Source: Acidimicrobiaceae bacterium
Lineage (GTDB): Bacteria > Actinomycetota > Acidimicrobiia > Acidimicrobiales > Aldehydirespiratoraceae
Direction of reading: 5' to 3'
Length of the DNA stretch: 64,000 nt
Assembly: GCA_018699415.1 (NCBI GenBank)
Contig: JABIQM010000005.1
Location: 1 to 64,000, forward strand
In this document: positions 33,568 through 42,102 of the stretch, piece by piece
Position numbering within the stretch: the first letter of the stretch is position 1
How the letters are laid out: the number at the start of each line of letters is the position of its first letter
Notes under the pieces: generated by a model
Told to the model about the DNA's origin: nothing
What the model saw: only the letters and a program-made list of their open reading frames with translations
Databases searched by the model: none
Program-made: the position numbers and the translations under genes

Positions 33568-35235
33568 ATGAACGAGCCGAGTATTGATTTCTCGACCGCT
33601 CCCGATCGCTATCGGCACTGGCGGCTCAACGTGCAAGGATCCGCAGCCACGCTCACCATGGCCGTCGATCCCGACAGCGGCCTTCGGGATGACTACCAGC
33701 TGAAGACGAACTCATATGACCTTGGCGTCGACATCGAACTCAACGACGCCGTCCAGCGACTTCGGTTCGAACATCCGGCGGTAAGGGTTGTCGTCGTAAC
33801 CGGCGGTCTTGACAAGATCTTCTGCGCTGGCGCCAACATCCAGATGCTCGCCGGGGCCAGCCACGGCCACAAGGTCAACTTCTGCAAGTTCACCAACGAG
33901 ACCCGCAACGGCATTGAGGACGCCACCACAAACTCCCGTCAAACATGGATCGCCGCACTAAACGGCACTGCGGCCGGTGGCGGCTATGAGCTTGCGCTCG
34001 CCTGCGACGAGATCTTGTTAATCGACGACAAGTCCTCGGCCGTCTCGCTACCAGAAATTCCGCTACTCGCCGTGCTGCCTGGCACCGGCGGCCTCACACG
34101 CGTTGTCGAGAAACGCCATGTTCGCCGAGACCTTGCCGATGTATTCGCGACGCGTACTGAGGGAATTCGAGGCAAAACTGCCATCCAGTGGGGCCTCGTC
34201 GATCACATAGCGCCGGCCAGTACCTGGGATCATCTCATCGCCGAACGAACAACTGCACGAGCCGCAGAGAGCGATCGACCAAGCGAGGCTGTCGGCATCG
34301 AGCTACGCCCCCTCGATCGGACAATCACCGACGAAAGCATCACGTACACAAACCTGACCGTCTCGATAGACCGGTCTGTGGGCTCGGCGACATTCACGAT
34401 CCACGCCCCTGAAGGACCCGAGCCAACCACCGGCCACGGGCTGACCACAGCTGGAGCTGATGCCTGGCTCCTCCGAATGGCGCGAGAACTCGACGACGCC
34501 ATCCTGCATCTGCGATTCAACGAGACCCACCTCGGCACCTGGGTGTTTCGTACTGAAGGTGACAGTGACGCCGTCTCTCAAGCCGAGGCGGTTCTCGGTG
34601 CTGACGCTGAGCACTGGGCGGTGCGCGAAATCCGTCTGTTTTGGGCCCGCACGCTCGAGCGTCTTGACGTTTCCGCTCGGTCACTGGTGACGGTCATCGA
34701 TCCAGGCAGTTGCTTCGTCGGCACGCTCGCCGAACTCGTCCTTGTGGCCGACCGCAGCTTCATGCTTGAAGGTTCCTGGGAAGACCTCGATGATCCTCCC
34801 TCTCCCCCCACTATCCGCCTGACTCATGCCAACCTCGGCTGGTATCCAATGCCCAACGATCTCACTCGGCTCAGAACTCGGTTCTGGGGTCGAGAAGCTG
34901 CATATACGAAGGCGACCCTCGCCGTAGGCAAGAACCTCCTCGCCGCCGAAGCAACCGACGCCGAACTGGTCACCTTCACCCCCGATGACCTCGACTGGGA
35001 AGATGAGCTTCGAATCACCCTTGAGGAACGCAACAGCTTCAGCCCCGATGCCCTCACCGGCATGGAGGCCAACTATCGGTTCGTAGGTCCCGAGACAATG
35101 AAGACCAAGATCTTCTCCCGTCTCTCGGCTTGGCAGAACTGGATCTTCCAACGCCCGAACGCAGTCGGTCCCGATGGAGCGCTCAAGCGCTTCGGCACCG
35201 GCTCTCGCCCCGACTTCGACCAGAACCGAGTGTGA
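33568..35235 (+). CDS. boxC: 2,3-Epoxybenzoyl-CoA dihydrolase BoxC
   Basis: BoxC opens the ring of 2,3-epoxybenzoyl-CoA, releasing formate and 3,4-dehydroadipyl-CoA semialdehyde in the aerobic benzoyl-CoA (box) pathway. The 555-residue protein is about twice a normal crotonase. Its N-terminal half carries crotonase motifs (FCAGANIQML, GTAAGGGYELALACDE) and the typical BoxC beginning FSTAPDRYRHWRL. The C-terminal half has SWEDLDDPPSPPTIRLT and YRFVGPETMKTKIFSRLS, both BoxC-specific. boxB starts 4 nt after its stop. The identification rests on length, ends and neighbours together. Confidence 0.92.
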   Translation: MNEPSIDFSTAPDRYRHWRLNVQGSAATLTMAVDPDSGLRDDYQLKTNSYDLGVDIELNDAVQRLRFEHPAVRVVVVTGGLDKIFCAGANIQMLAGASHGHKVNFCKFTNETRNGIEDATTNSRQTWIAALNGTAAGGGYELALACDEILLIDDKSSAVSLPEIPLLAVLPGTGGLTRVVEKRHVRRDLADVFATRTEGIRGKTAIQWGLVDHIAPASTWDHLIAERTTARAAESDRPSEAVGIELRPLDRTITDESITYTNLTVSIDRSVGSATFTIHAPEGPEPTTGHGLTTAGADAWLLRMARELDDAILHLRFNETHLGTWVFRTEGDSDAVSQAEAVLGADAEHWAVREIRLFWARTLERLDVSARSLVTVIDPGSCFVGTLAELVLVADRSFMLEGSWEDLDDPPSPPTIRLTHANLGWYPMPNDLTRLRTRFWGREAAYTKATLAVGKNLLAAEATDAELVTFTPDDLDWEDELRITLEERNSFSPDALTGMEANYRFVGPETMKTKIFSRLSAWQNWIFQRPNAVGPDGALKRFGTGSRPDFDQNRV

Positions 35236-35239
35236 CGCC

Positions 35240-36655
35240 ATGGCCGTCGTAGACATCAACGCAAGAATCCCCAACAACGTCGACCTCGCCGACGACCGTC
35301 GCCTTCAGCGCGCACTCGAACAGTGGCAGCCGAAGTTTGTCCGCTGGTGGGAAGAACTCGGCCCTGCGGCGTTCGCTCGTAACCCCGTCTACCTCCGCAC
35401 CGCCGTCGACGTCGGCCAGCAGGGCTGGGCAAACTTTGGCCACGTCGAGATGCCCGACTACCGATGGGGCATCTTCCTGGCGGATCGCGAAAAGGATCGA
35501 AAGATCGCGTTCGGTGACCATAAGGGCGAGGATGCATGGCAGGAGGTTCCTGGCGAATACCGGTCCGATCTCCGTCGCCTCATCGTCGTGCAGGGCGACA
35601 CAGAGCCGGCATCCGTCGAGCAGCAACGCAAGCTCTCTTTGACGGCACCCTCCCTCTACGACATGCGAAATCTGTTCCAGGTGAACGTCGAAGAGGGTCG
35701 ACATCTTTGGGCGATGGTGTACCTCCTGCACGGCTACTTCGGTCGCGATGGCCGTGACGATGCCGACGAGATGCTCGAGCGCCACTCAGGTGACGCCGAT
35801 AACCCTCGGATTCTCGGCGCCTTCAACGAAGAGACGCCGGATTGGCTCTCGTTCTTCATGTTCACCTATTTCACCGATCGAGATGGCAAGTACCAGCTCG
35901 CGTCGCTCCGTGAATCGGCCTTTGATCCACTCTCTCGAACCTGCGAGTTCATGCTCAAGGAAGAGGCCCACCACATGTTTGTGGGCGCTTCTGGGGTGGG
36001 CCGGGTCGTGCAACGGACCGCTGATTTGATGAGTGAATACGACACCGACGACGTCCATCCGCACGGTGGCATCAATCTCGATGTGCTCCAGAAGTACATC
36101 AATTTCCACTATTCGGTGTCGCTTGACCTCTTCGGTTCCGAGACCTCAACCAATGCCGCCAACTATTTCGCCTCAGGACTAAAGGGTCGGTTCCAAGAGG
36201 AGCGTCGAAGCGACGACCATCTCCTCAAGAGGCTCTATCGAACCGTGCCTGAATGGACCAAGGCGGGTGTCGGCGCTCGTGAAGTCACCCAACTCGCAGC
36301 GCTCAATGAGACGCTGCGCGACGACTATTCTGTGGATTGCCAAAAAGGTATCGAACGGTGGAACCGCACCCTTGACGAGGCCGGCATCAACTTCACGTTC
36401 CGCTTGGCGAGTTCCTCGTTCAATCGCAAGGTCGGCACGTTCCGCGACCATCACATGTCGCCCGATGGTCTGCCTATCAGCGACGCCGATTGGCACGCCA
36501 ACGCTGACGACTGGTTGCCAAACGACAGCGATCGGGCCCATGTGCTGTCGTTGATGACAGGGGTGTCAGAGTCCGGCAAGATGGCCGGATGGGTCGCCGC
36601 TCCATCACGTGGGATTCATCAGAAGCCTGTCGACTATGAATACGTCCGCGTCTGA
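35240..36655 (+). CDS. boxB: Benzoyl-CoA 2,3-epoxidase oxygenase subunit BoxB
   Basis: BoxB is the di-iron oxygenase that epoxidises benzoyl-CoA, taking electrons from the reductase BoxA. The 471-residue protein has two helix-borne iron motifs: EEGRH (151-155) and EEAHH (241-245), plus ANFGHVEMPDYRWGIF and DWLSFFMFTYFTDRDGK, as in known BoxB. The ATG at 35240 is 4 nt after boxC; an earlier in-frame start at 35174 would overlap boxC by about 60 nt and adds unrelated residues. No boxA is in the window, so electrons must come from a reductase encoded elsewhere. Confidence 0.93.
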   Translation: MAVVDINARIPNNVDLADDRRLQRALEQWQPKFVRWWEELGPAAFARNPVYLRTAVDVGQQGWANFGHVEMPDYRWGIFLADREKDRKIAFGDHKGEDAWQEVPGEYRSDLRRLIVVQGDTEPASVEQQRKLSLTAPSLYDMRNLFQVNVEEGRHLWAMVYLLHGYFGRDGRDDADEMLERHSGDADNPRILGAFNEETPDWLSFFMFTYFTDRDGKYQLASLRESAFDPLSRTCEFMLKEEAHHMFVGASGVGRVVQRTADLMSEYDTDDVHPHGGINLDVLQKYINFHYSVSLDLFGSETSTNAANYFASGLKGRFQEERRSDDHLLKRLYRTVPEWTKAGVGAREVTQLAALNETLRDDYSVDCQKGIERWNRTLDEAGINFTFRLASSSFNRKVGTFRDHHMSPDGLPISDADWHANADDWLPNDSDRAHVLSLMTGVSESGKMAGWVAAPSRGIHQKPVDYEYVRV

Positions 36656-36681
36656 CGAATAAACCGGAGGTATCGATACCG

Positions 36682-38226
36682 ATGTTCAATGCTGCAGAAT
36701 GGCTCGTCGACCGCCATATCCGTGAGGGCCGCGGCGATCAAGTCGCCGTGCGATGCCGAGGTGTGTCGACCACCTATGTCCAGTTGCAAACCGAGTTGTG
36801 GCGAACCCAGAATCTCCTCGCTCAGCTCGGTCTCAAACAAGGCGACCGAGTGGCGATGGTGGTACCTGACGACGCCACGTTCCCCGCGATCTTTCTTGGT
36901 GCTCAGCGGTCTGGCATCGTCCCAGTGCCATTGTCGACGATGCTGCGGGGCAAGGCCCTAGGCGAGATCGTGGCCGATTCAGGAGCTCGGACCTTGGCGA
37001 TCTCCAACGCCTTTGTAGCAGCGATTCCTGAACTCCTCGCCGCAGCGCCGGCCGTGGACCAGGTCATCGCTCTTGGCGATACCGATGCCATAGCGAGCGC
37101 TGTCGGGGATCGTGCCACCGTCCATGACTGGTCCTCAATCGACGCGGCAAGCGAAGCTCCGATCGCCGACACAACCAACGACTCCGTTGCTCTCTGGTTG
37201 TACAGCAGCGGCACAACGGGCACGCCAAAGGGGGTCATGCATCTCCATGGCAGCGTGAAGGCCACAGTCGACACGTATGCCGTCGATGTCCTCGGGATCA
37301 CGGAGGACGACCGATTCCTGTCGGTCGCCAAACTCTTCTTCGCTTACGGGCTTGGCAACTCGTTGACCTTCCCGTTCGCCGTGGGGGCCACAGCCATCTT
37401 GAATCCTGATCCGCCCACTCCCCCAGCGATGCTCACACTGATCAAAGACGAGCGACCAACACTATTTTTCTCAAGCCCCGGCTTCTGCGCTGCACTTCTC
37501 GACGCCAAGCCCGATCCCGCCGCGTTCGACTCGGTCCGAGCCACCGTCACGGCTGGCGAATCACTCCCGGCCAACGTCCACGAACGTTTCAGCACACTCA
37601 CCGGTACCCCGGTCCTCGATGGAATCGGCTCGACCGAGCTCTTACACATCTTCATCTCCAACACGATGGAGAGGCAGACGTCGGGCTCAAGTGGCGAGAT
37701 GGTATCGGGCTACATCGCCGAGCTCCGCGACGACAACGACCACGTGATCGTCGATCCGGATACACCTGGCTATCTCCATGTTCAGGGCCCATCGTCTGCC
37801 ATCGGTTATTGGCAGAAGCCAGAAGCGACAGCGAACGCCTTCTGCGATGGCTGGGTGCGGACCGGCGACGTGTACACCCGTTCCGCCGACGACACATGGA
37901 CCTTCCTCGGCCGCAACACAGACATGATCAAGGCCGGAGGGATCTGGGTGTCCCCCGCTGAGGTTGAGAATGCACTAATCGAACACGACAGCGTTCTGGA
38001 GGCCGCCGTGGTTGGTGGACGCGACGAGCAAGGTCTCGAGCAAACTGTGGCGTTCGTGCTTCCTGCTTCGGGTTGGGTCCCGGACCCTGACGAACTCATC
38101 CAACACTGCCGCGACCGCATGGCATCGTTCAAACGTCCCCGCCGCATCGTCGTCGTCGACGAGCTCCCCAAGACTGCCACGGGCAAGATCAAGCGGTTCG
38201 AACTACGCCAGTCACTCGACAACTAG
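36682..38226 (+). CDS. Benzoate-CoA ligase
   Basis: This AMP-forming ligase activates benzoate (or a close aromatic acid) to its CoA ester, the entry step of the box pathway. The 514-residue protein has the phosphate loop YSSGTTGTPKGVMH, the FFAYGLGNSLTFPFAVGA segment typical of benzoate-CoA ligases, GSTELLH, and the C-terminal lysine in PKTATGKIKRFEL. It has a good GGAGG ribosome site 13 nt upstream. It follows boxC-boxB in one transcript; substrate is inferred from this context and from family resemblance. Confidence 0.9.
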   Translation: MFNAAEWLVDRHIREGRGDQVAVRCRGVSTTYVQLQTELWRTQNLLAQLGLKQGDRVAMVVPDDATFPAIFLGAQRSGIVPVPLSTMLRGKALGEIVADSGARTLAISNAFVAAIPELLAAAPAVDQVIALGDTDAIASAVGDRATVHDWSSIDAASEAPIADTTNDSVALWLYSSGTTGTPKGVMHLHGSVKATVDTYAVDVLGITEDDRFLSVAKLFFAYGLGNSLTFPFAVGATAILNPDPPTPPAMLTLIKDERPTLFFSSPGFCAALLDAKPDPAAFDSVRATVTAGESLPANVHERFSTLTGTPVLDGIGSTELLHIFISNTMERQTSGSSGEMVSGYIAELRDDNDHVIVDPDTPGYLHVQGPSSAIGYWQKPEATANAFCDGWVRTGDVYTRSADDTWTFLGRNTDMIKAGGIWVSPAEVENALIEHDSVLEAAVVGGRDEQGLEQTVAFVLPASGWVPDPDELIQHCRDRMASFKRPRRIVVVDELPKTATGKIKRFELRQSLDN

Positions 38227-38281
38227 CGCTCACCCCGGGCCGACAACGGCGTGCGATCGTAGGCGTCGCGCCCACGGCCCA

Positions 38282-38293
38282 TAGGGTGATTCG
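38282..38293 (+). promoter_or_regulatory. Probable -10 element of the MFS transporter gene
   Basis: TAGGGT at 38282-38287 lies 6 nt before the ATG at 38294. The transporter can thus be transcribed apart from the box genes. Confidence 0.45.
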
Positions 38294-39718
38294 ATGCGCG
38301 AACCGACGGCGGTTGCCCCCGACACCACGATCACTCGACAGGCGTGGCTCTCGCTCAGCATTACCACGATCGTCACGTTCCTAGTGGTAGTCGATCTGTC
38401 CGCCGTGAACGTTGCCTTTCCCTCTATCCGCGAAGACTTCGAGGTATCCCGCTCGCAGCTCAGCTGGGTCGTTTCGGGCTACAACGTTACTGTTGGCTCT
38501 CTCCTGCTCTTCGCCGGTCGACTCAGCGACAGCTTGGGCCGACGGCGAGTGTTTCTGCCAGGCGTGGTGCTGTTCATGGTCGGCTCGCTGTTTTCGGGCC
38601 TTGCCCCCAACGCGAACATGCTGATTGCCGCTCGCGTGTTCCAGGCAACCGGTGGTGCCGTCACCATGGCCACCTCGTTTGCCGTGATGCTGCCCGACTT
38701 TCCTGCGGCGCGACGCAGCACGGCAATCGGCATTGCCGGCGCGGCCGGATCATTTGGTGCGGTGGTAGGTCCTGCGTTCGGTGCGTTCCTGATCGATGCC
38801 TTCAGCTGGCGAGCGATCTTTCTCGTCAATGTCCCATTGTGCATCCTGGTGCTTGTCCTCGGGCCCCGCTTTTTGCGCGAATCGAGCGATCCTGACGCCA
38901 GCGGCCGCATCGATCTCCTCGGCGTGGCGATCGGAACTACAGCGGTCACCATGGTCATGTTCGCCATCGTGCAGAGCGAATCTCGGGGAATTGGCGACCC
39001 GAGAGGCTTAGCCCTCTTGCTCATCGGTTTGGCTCTCTTCCCTCTTGTGATCAATCGTTCGCGAACGCACCCTGAACCCCTTCTCGACCTCTCGCTGTTT
39101 CGCTACCGCTCGTACCGCAGCACCAACTTCAGCGTGATGTTCTATGGACTCGCCTTCACCTCCGGTGGGCTCGCGAGCTCGCTTGCTCTGCAGGACCTTT
39201 GGGGTCAATCAATTCGTATGACGGGGCTTGCCCTGATGCCCGGACCCCTGGTGGCCGTGTTCATCTCGCCCATCACCGGTTCGATCGCTGATCACGTCGG
39301 ACACCGCTGGGTGCTTGGCCTCGGATCGGCGTGCTGCGGATCCGGCTACCTCGGCTACCTCCTGTTTCTCGACCAGACACCACATATCTGGGACCACTTC
39401 GTTCCGATTGGACTGCTCGTCGGCTTCGGTATCGGTCTCACCGTTGCCACCTGGTCGAGCGCCGGACTCTCTGACATTCCGCCGCCCAAGTTCGGCGTTG
39501 CCGGTGCCACGTTCAACACGATCCGTCAAGTGTCATACGCCCTTGGGATCTCAGTGGTGATCACCCTCATCTCGCTCGGCTCCAACGGCCTCGATCTCTA
39601 CGGCTACCGCTGGGCGTGGGGCTGGGCATCAGCCTGCTATTTCATCAGTGCACTCTTGGTCGTAGTTACCTTTCCAGCGGGATCGAGCCATGAGCGTGCC
39701 CTCGCCAACAAGACATGA
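38294..39718 (+). CDS. MFS transporter, DHA2/EmrB-QacA type
   Basis: The 474-residue protein has the 14-helix layout of the DHA2 family. Motif A appears as GRLSDSLGRRRVFLPG, motif C-like AGSFGAVVGPAFGAFL in helix 5, and LLDLSLFRYRSYRSTNF in the central loop. DHA2 members export drugs and small organic compounds by proton antiport. The position after the benzoate-CoA ligase suggests handling of an aromatic acid, but direction and substrate are not readable. A palindromic repeat lies 16 bp after its stop. Confidence 0.87.
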   Translation: MREPTAVAPDTTITRQAWLSLSITTIVTFLVVVDLSAVNVAFPSIREDFEVSRSQLSWVVSGYNVTVGSLLLFAGRLSDSLGRRRVFLPGVVLFMVGSLFSGLAPNANMLIAARVFQATGGAVTMATSFAVMLPDFPAARRSTAIGIAGAAGSFGAVVGPAFGAFLIDAFSWRAIFLVNVPLCILVLVLGPRFLRESSDPDASGRIDLLGVAIGTTAVTMVMFAIVQSESRGIGDPRGLALLLIGLALFPLVINRSRTHPEPLLDLSLFRYRSYRSTNFSVMFYGLAFTSGGLASSLALQDLWGQSIRMTGLALMPGPLVAVFISPITGSIADHVGHRWVLGLGSACCGSGYLGYLLFLDQTPHIWDHFVPIGLLVGFGIGLTVATWSSAGLSDIPPPKFGVAGATFNTIRQVSYALGISVVITLISLGSNGLDLYGYRWAWGWASACYFISALLVVVTFPAGSSHERALANKT

Positions 39719-39733
39719 CAGACCACGCCTTCC

Positions 39734-39772
39734 ACAAAGCACGTTTGGGGTCAGACCCCAAACATGTCTTGT
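39734..39772. repeat. 39-bp REP-like palindrome (TTTGGGGTCAGACCCCAAA core)
   Basis: The inner 21 nt (39743-39763) are a perfect palindrome around a central A (39753). The outer arms extend it to 19 nt with three mismatches. The GGGGTCAGACCCC core is a motif I know from REP-like repeats in many environmental bacterial genomes. It sits between the MFS stop and the alkB SOS box and may double as a terminator. Confidence 0.65.
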
Positions 39773-39774
39773 AG

Positions 39775-39802
39775 CGAACGTTCGTTCGTATAATGTTGGA
39801 CA
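39775..39802 (+). promoter_or_regulatory. LexA (SOS) box and TATAAT promoter of alkB
   Basis: CGAAC-GTTC-GTTCG (39775-39788) matches the actinobacterial/Gram-positive LexA box CGAAC-N4-GTTCG in all ten fixed bases. It directly abuts a perfect TATAAT (39789-39794), which is 8 nt before the ATG. LexA bound here would cover the -10, so alkB should be damage-inducible and leaderless. Confidence 0.8.
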
Positions 39803-40450
39803 ATGCCTACTCTCGTTCACTATCAGTCCAACCTGTTCGCCCAAGGACAGCCATCGCTGCGGGACCAGATCGAGTTCCACCGGATTGCGCTCGACGAGTC
39901 GTCCTGGATCGACCTCTCCCCCGGCTGGGTCCAGGGTGCCGATGACCTATTTGCGTCCCTGCACCAAGAACTAGAGTGGCACGGCGGAAGTCGTCCGATG
40001 TACGGCAAGCTGGTGCAAGAACCCCGACTCCACGCCTCGTTGGGTGACATTGACCAGCGGCATCCAGTGATCGGGGCGATGAAAAACTCTCTCATCTACC
40101 GCTATGGCCTAGGCATCACTGCCGGATTCGCCAATCTCTATCGCGATGGCAACGACTCGGTCGCGTGGCACGCCGATCGCATAGGGAGTGACGAGGTCGA
40201 TCCGATTGTTGCGATCGTCTCCCTTGGCGCACCACGCAGATTCGCTCTCCGGCCGATGGGCGGCGGCTCAGCCGAACGATTTGTCCTCAACTCCGGCGAC
40301 CTACTTGTCATGGGTGGCGCCTGTCAGCACTCGTGGGAGCACTGCGTGAAGCCCCAGGCCAATGCCGATCCGCGGATCTCACTGTCGTTTCGCCACGTCG
40401 AAGACAACCCATATTCAGCTCCGGGGCATCGCTCGTTCCTCGCCCGCTGA
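39803..40450 (+). CDS. alkB: AlkB-type 2-oxoglutarate/Fe(II) dioxygenase, DNA repair
   Basis: AlkB removes alkyl groups such as 1-methyladenine from DNA or RNA by oxidation. The 215-residue protein has the iron ligands His123 and Asp125 in SVAWHADRIG and the distal His180 in HSWEHCV. Arg191 and Arg197 in PRISLSFRH bind 2-oxoglutarate. NLYRDGNDSVAWH is a typical AlkB segment. The SOS box directly at its promoter supports a DNA-repair role. It stands alone; no ada or alkA is adjacent. Confidence 0.92.
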   Translation: MPTLVHYQSNLFAQGQPSLRDQIEFHRIALDESSWIDLSPGWVQGADDLFASLHQELEWHGGSRPMYGKLVQEPRLHASLGDIDQRHPVIGAMKNSLIYRYGLGITAGFANLYRDGNDSVAWHADRIGSDEVDPIVAIVSLGAPRRFALRPMGGGSAERFVLNSGDLLVMGGACQHSWEHCVKPQANADPRISLSFRHVEDNPYSAPGHRSFLAR

Positions 40451-40992
40451 CCCCGAAGCCCACGTGACAAATCCCGACCACACGACGCGCGAGACTTCAC
40501 CAATAGCCAAGACCGCCATCACGGCTCTGTCCAGCCTCGGCTTCGGTCTCGGTCTAGCGCGGCCAACAACCTCAACGCCGTAACGGTGCGCAGCGAAGCG
40601 ACCGTCGATCGATCAACCCGGGCGGCGCTGCTCAACGAAGGGCTGCGGGTCCGCAGTGCGAACCTTACTGACAGCATCCTTGGAGAGGTTCTGATTGCCG
40701 GCTTCGGAGGCCAACGTCTCATGTGAGCCAGGGTCGTCTTCTGAGCCGAGATGGCCTGACGGGCGTGCGCCTGCGAACGAGCCCCGTAGCGGGAGGGTCA
40801 AATGCTCGCCACTACATATGCACACGGGTTCTTGCAGAAACGGTCCGTTCCAAACCGCGAGTCAATCTCCCCTCCCATCACATTTTGAACAGCCCGAGCA
40901 TCGACCGGGGCACGAACTCGGGGCCGCGGCACCGAACGACGAATCTTCGATTTCGATTGGTCCTCAGCGGCACCATACGGCACACTTCCACC
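40451..40992. other. 542-bp region with no supported gene; possible decayed coding fragments
   Basis: A 39-codon frame runs from GTG 40464 to 40583 with no recognisable content. In another frame, about 40590-40726, the translation VTVRSEATVDRSTRAALLNE, continuing to a stop after GGQRLM, looks protein-like. It has no start codon and no identifiable family. These may be remains of a lost gene. No terminator or clear promoter was seen, apart from CACACT 6 nt before the ATG at 40993. Confidence 0.35.
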
Positions 40993-42102
40993 ATGAAAAT
41001 AACCGAGGTGCGGGTCTATCGGCATCAACTCGACGTGCTCGGCGGCCTTTACCAGATGTCGATCTCTGCCGTTGAGCAACTCGACTCCACCGTGGTCGCT
41101 CTCGTGACTGACGAGGGGATAATTGGTTACGGCGAAGTCACGCCCCTCGGAAGCAGCTACCAGCCTGAGCATGCCCGCGGCGCACGGGCTGCCATCGAAG
41201 AGATCGCACCACACTTGATTGGGCTTGACCCACGCCGCACATCCTTGGTCTACCGCGTCATGGACAACATGCTCAACGGCCATTATTACGCAAAATGCGC
41301 GGTCGACGTCGCCTGCTGGGACGCAACGGGCAAGGCCTACGACCAGCGCCTCTGCGACCTGCTTGGCGGCACGGAGCATGACGCCGTCCGCAGCTACTAC
41401 GGCGTCATGCCCGACACGGCAGCAAAGACCGCCGAGAGCGCAAAGCTTCGCCAAAACGAGGGATATTCACGTCTTCAGATCAAGGCTGGTGGGCGACCGC
41501 TCAGCGAAGACATCAACGCGGTACGCGCCGTCGCCGCCGAAATAGACCCCACCACCAAGCTGCTCGTCGACCCCAACCGTGGTTGGACCGGTCGTGACAC
41601 GATCGAATTTAGCATTGCCTGTCGCGACATCCCGTTATCGATCGAGCAACCGTGTCGGACCTATAGCGAGCACAAGCCTCTGGTCGGCAAGCTCAACCAT
41701 CCGCTCTTTCTTGACGAGTCGGCCACTGATGTTTCTCAGGTGATCGATGCCATCACCGACGGGGTAGCCCAAGGCTTTGGAATGAAACTCTCCCGAGTCG
41801 GCGGCATCACTCCCTTGCGCGCTATCCGCGACATCTGTAGTCATCGAGGCATCCCACTCACCATCGATGACACGTGGGGTGGCGACATCACTGCCGCAGC
41901 GATCGTGCACATTGGAGCCACGGTTCCTGAGCACATCTATGAAGGAACATGGATAGCCCAGCCCTACATGTCAAAATCTTACGGCTGCATCACGGCGCCA
42001 ATCCGATCAGAGCGGGGCAGGATCGCTATCCCGACGGGACCCGGGCTTGGTGTGGAACCTGACCTGCGCTCCTGGGGAAAGCCGTTCGCCACCTTCGCCT
42101 AG
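40993..42102 (+). CDS. Mandelate racemase/muconate-lactonizing enzyme superfamily protein
   Basis: The 369-residue enolase-superfamily enzyme has an N-terminal capping domain and a TIM barrel with the full active site. Lys164 (LQIKAGG) is one base, the metal ligands are Asp193 (LLVDPNRGW), Glu218 (SIEQPC) and Asp241 (FLDES), and Lys265 (GMKLSRVGG) is the opposite base. A Lys/Lys pair supports 1,1-proton transfer (racemase/epimerase) or dehydration, as in muconate-cycloisomerase-like and hydroxyproline-converting members. The substrate is unknown. Its stop codon shares a CTAG with that of the convergent thioesterase gene. Confidence 0.85.
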   Translation: MKITEVRVYRHQLDVLGGLYQMSISAVEQLDSTVVALVTDEGIIGYGEVTPLGSSYQPEHARGARAAIEEIAPHLIGLDPRRTSLVYRVMDNMLNGHYYAKCAVDVACWDATGKAYDQRLCDLLGGTEHDAVRSYYGVMPDTAAKTAESAKLRQNEGYSRLQIKAGGRPLSEDINAVRAVAAEIDPTTKLLVDPNRGWTGRDTIEFSIACRDIPLSIEQPCRTYSEHKPLVGKLNHPLFLDESATDVSQVIDAITDGVAQGFGMKLSRVGGITPLRAIRDICSHRGIPLTIDDTWGGDITAAAIVHIGATVPEHIYEGTWIAQPYMSKSYGCITAPIRSERGRIAIPTGPGLGVEPDLRSWGKPFATFA

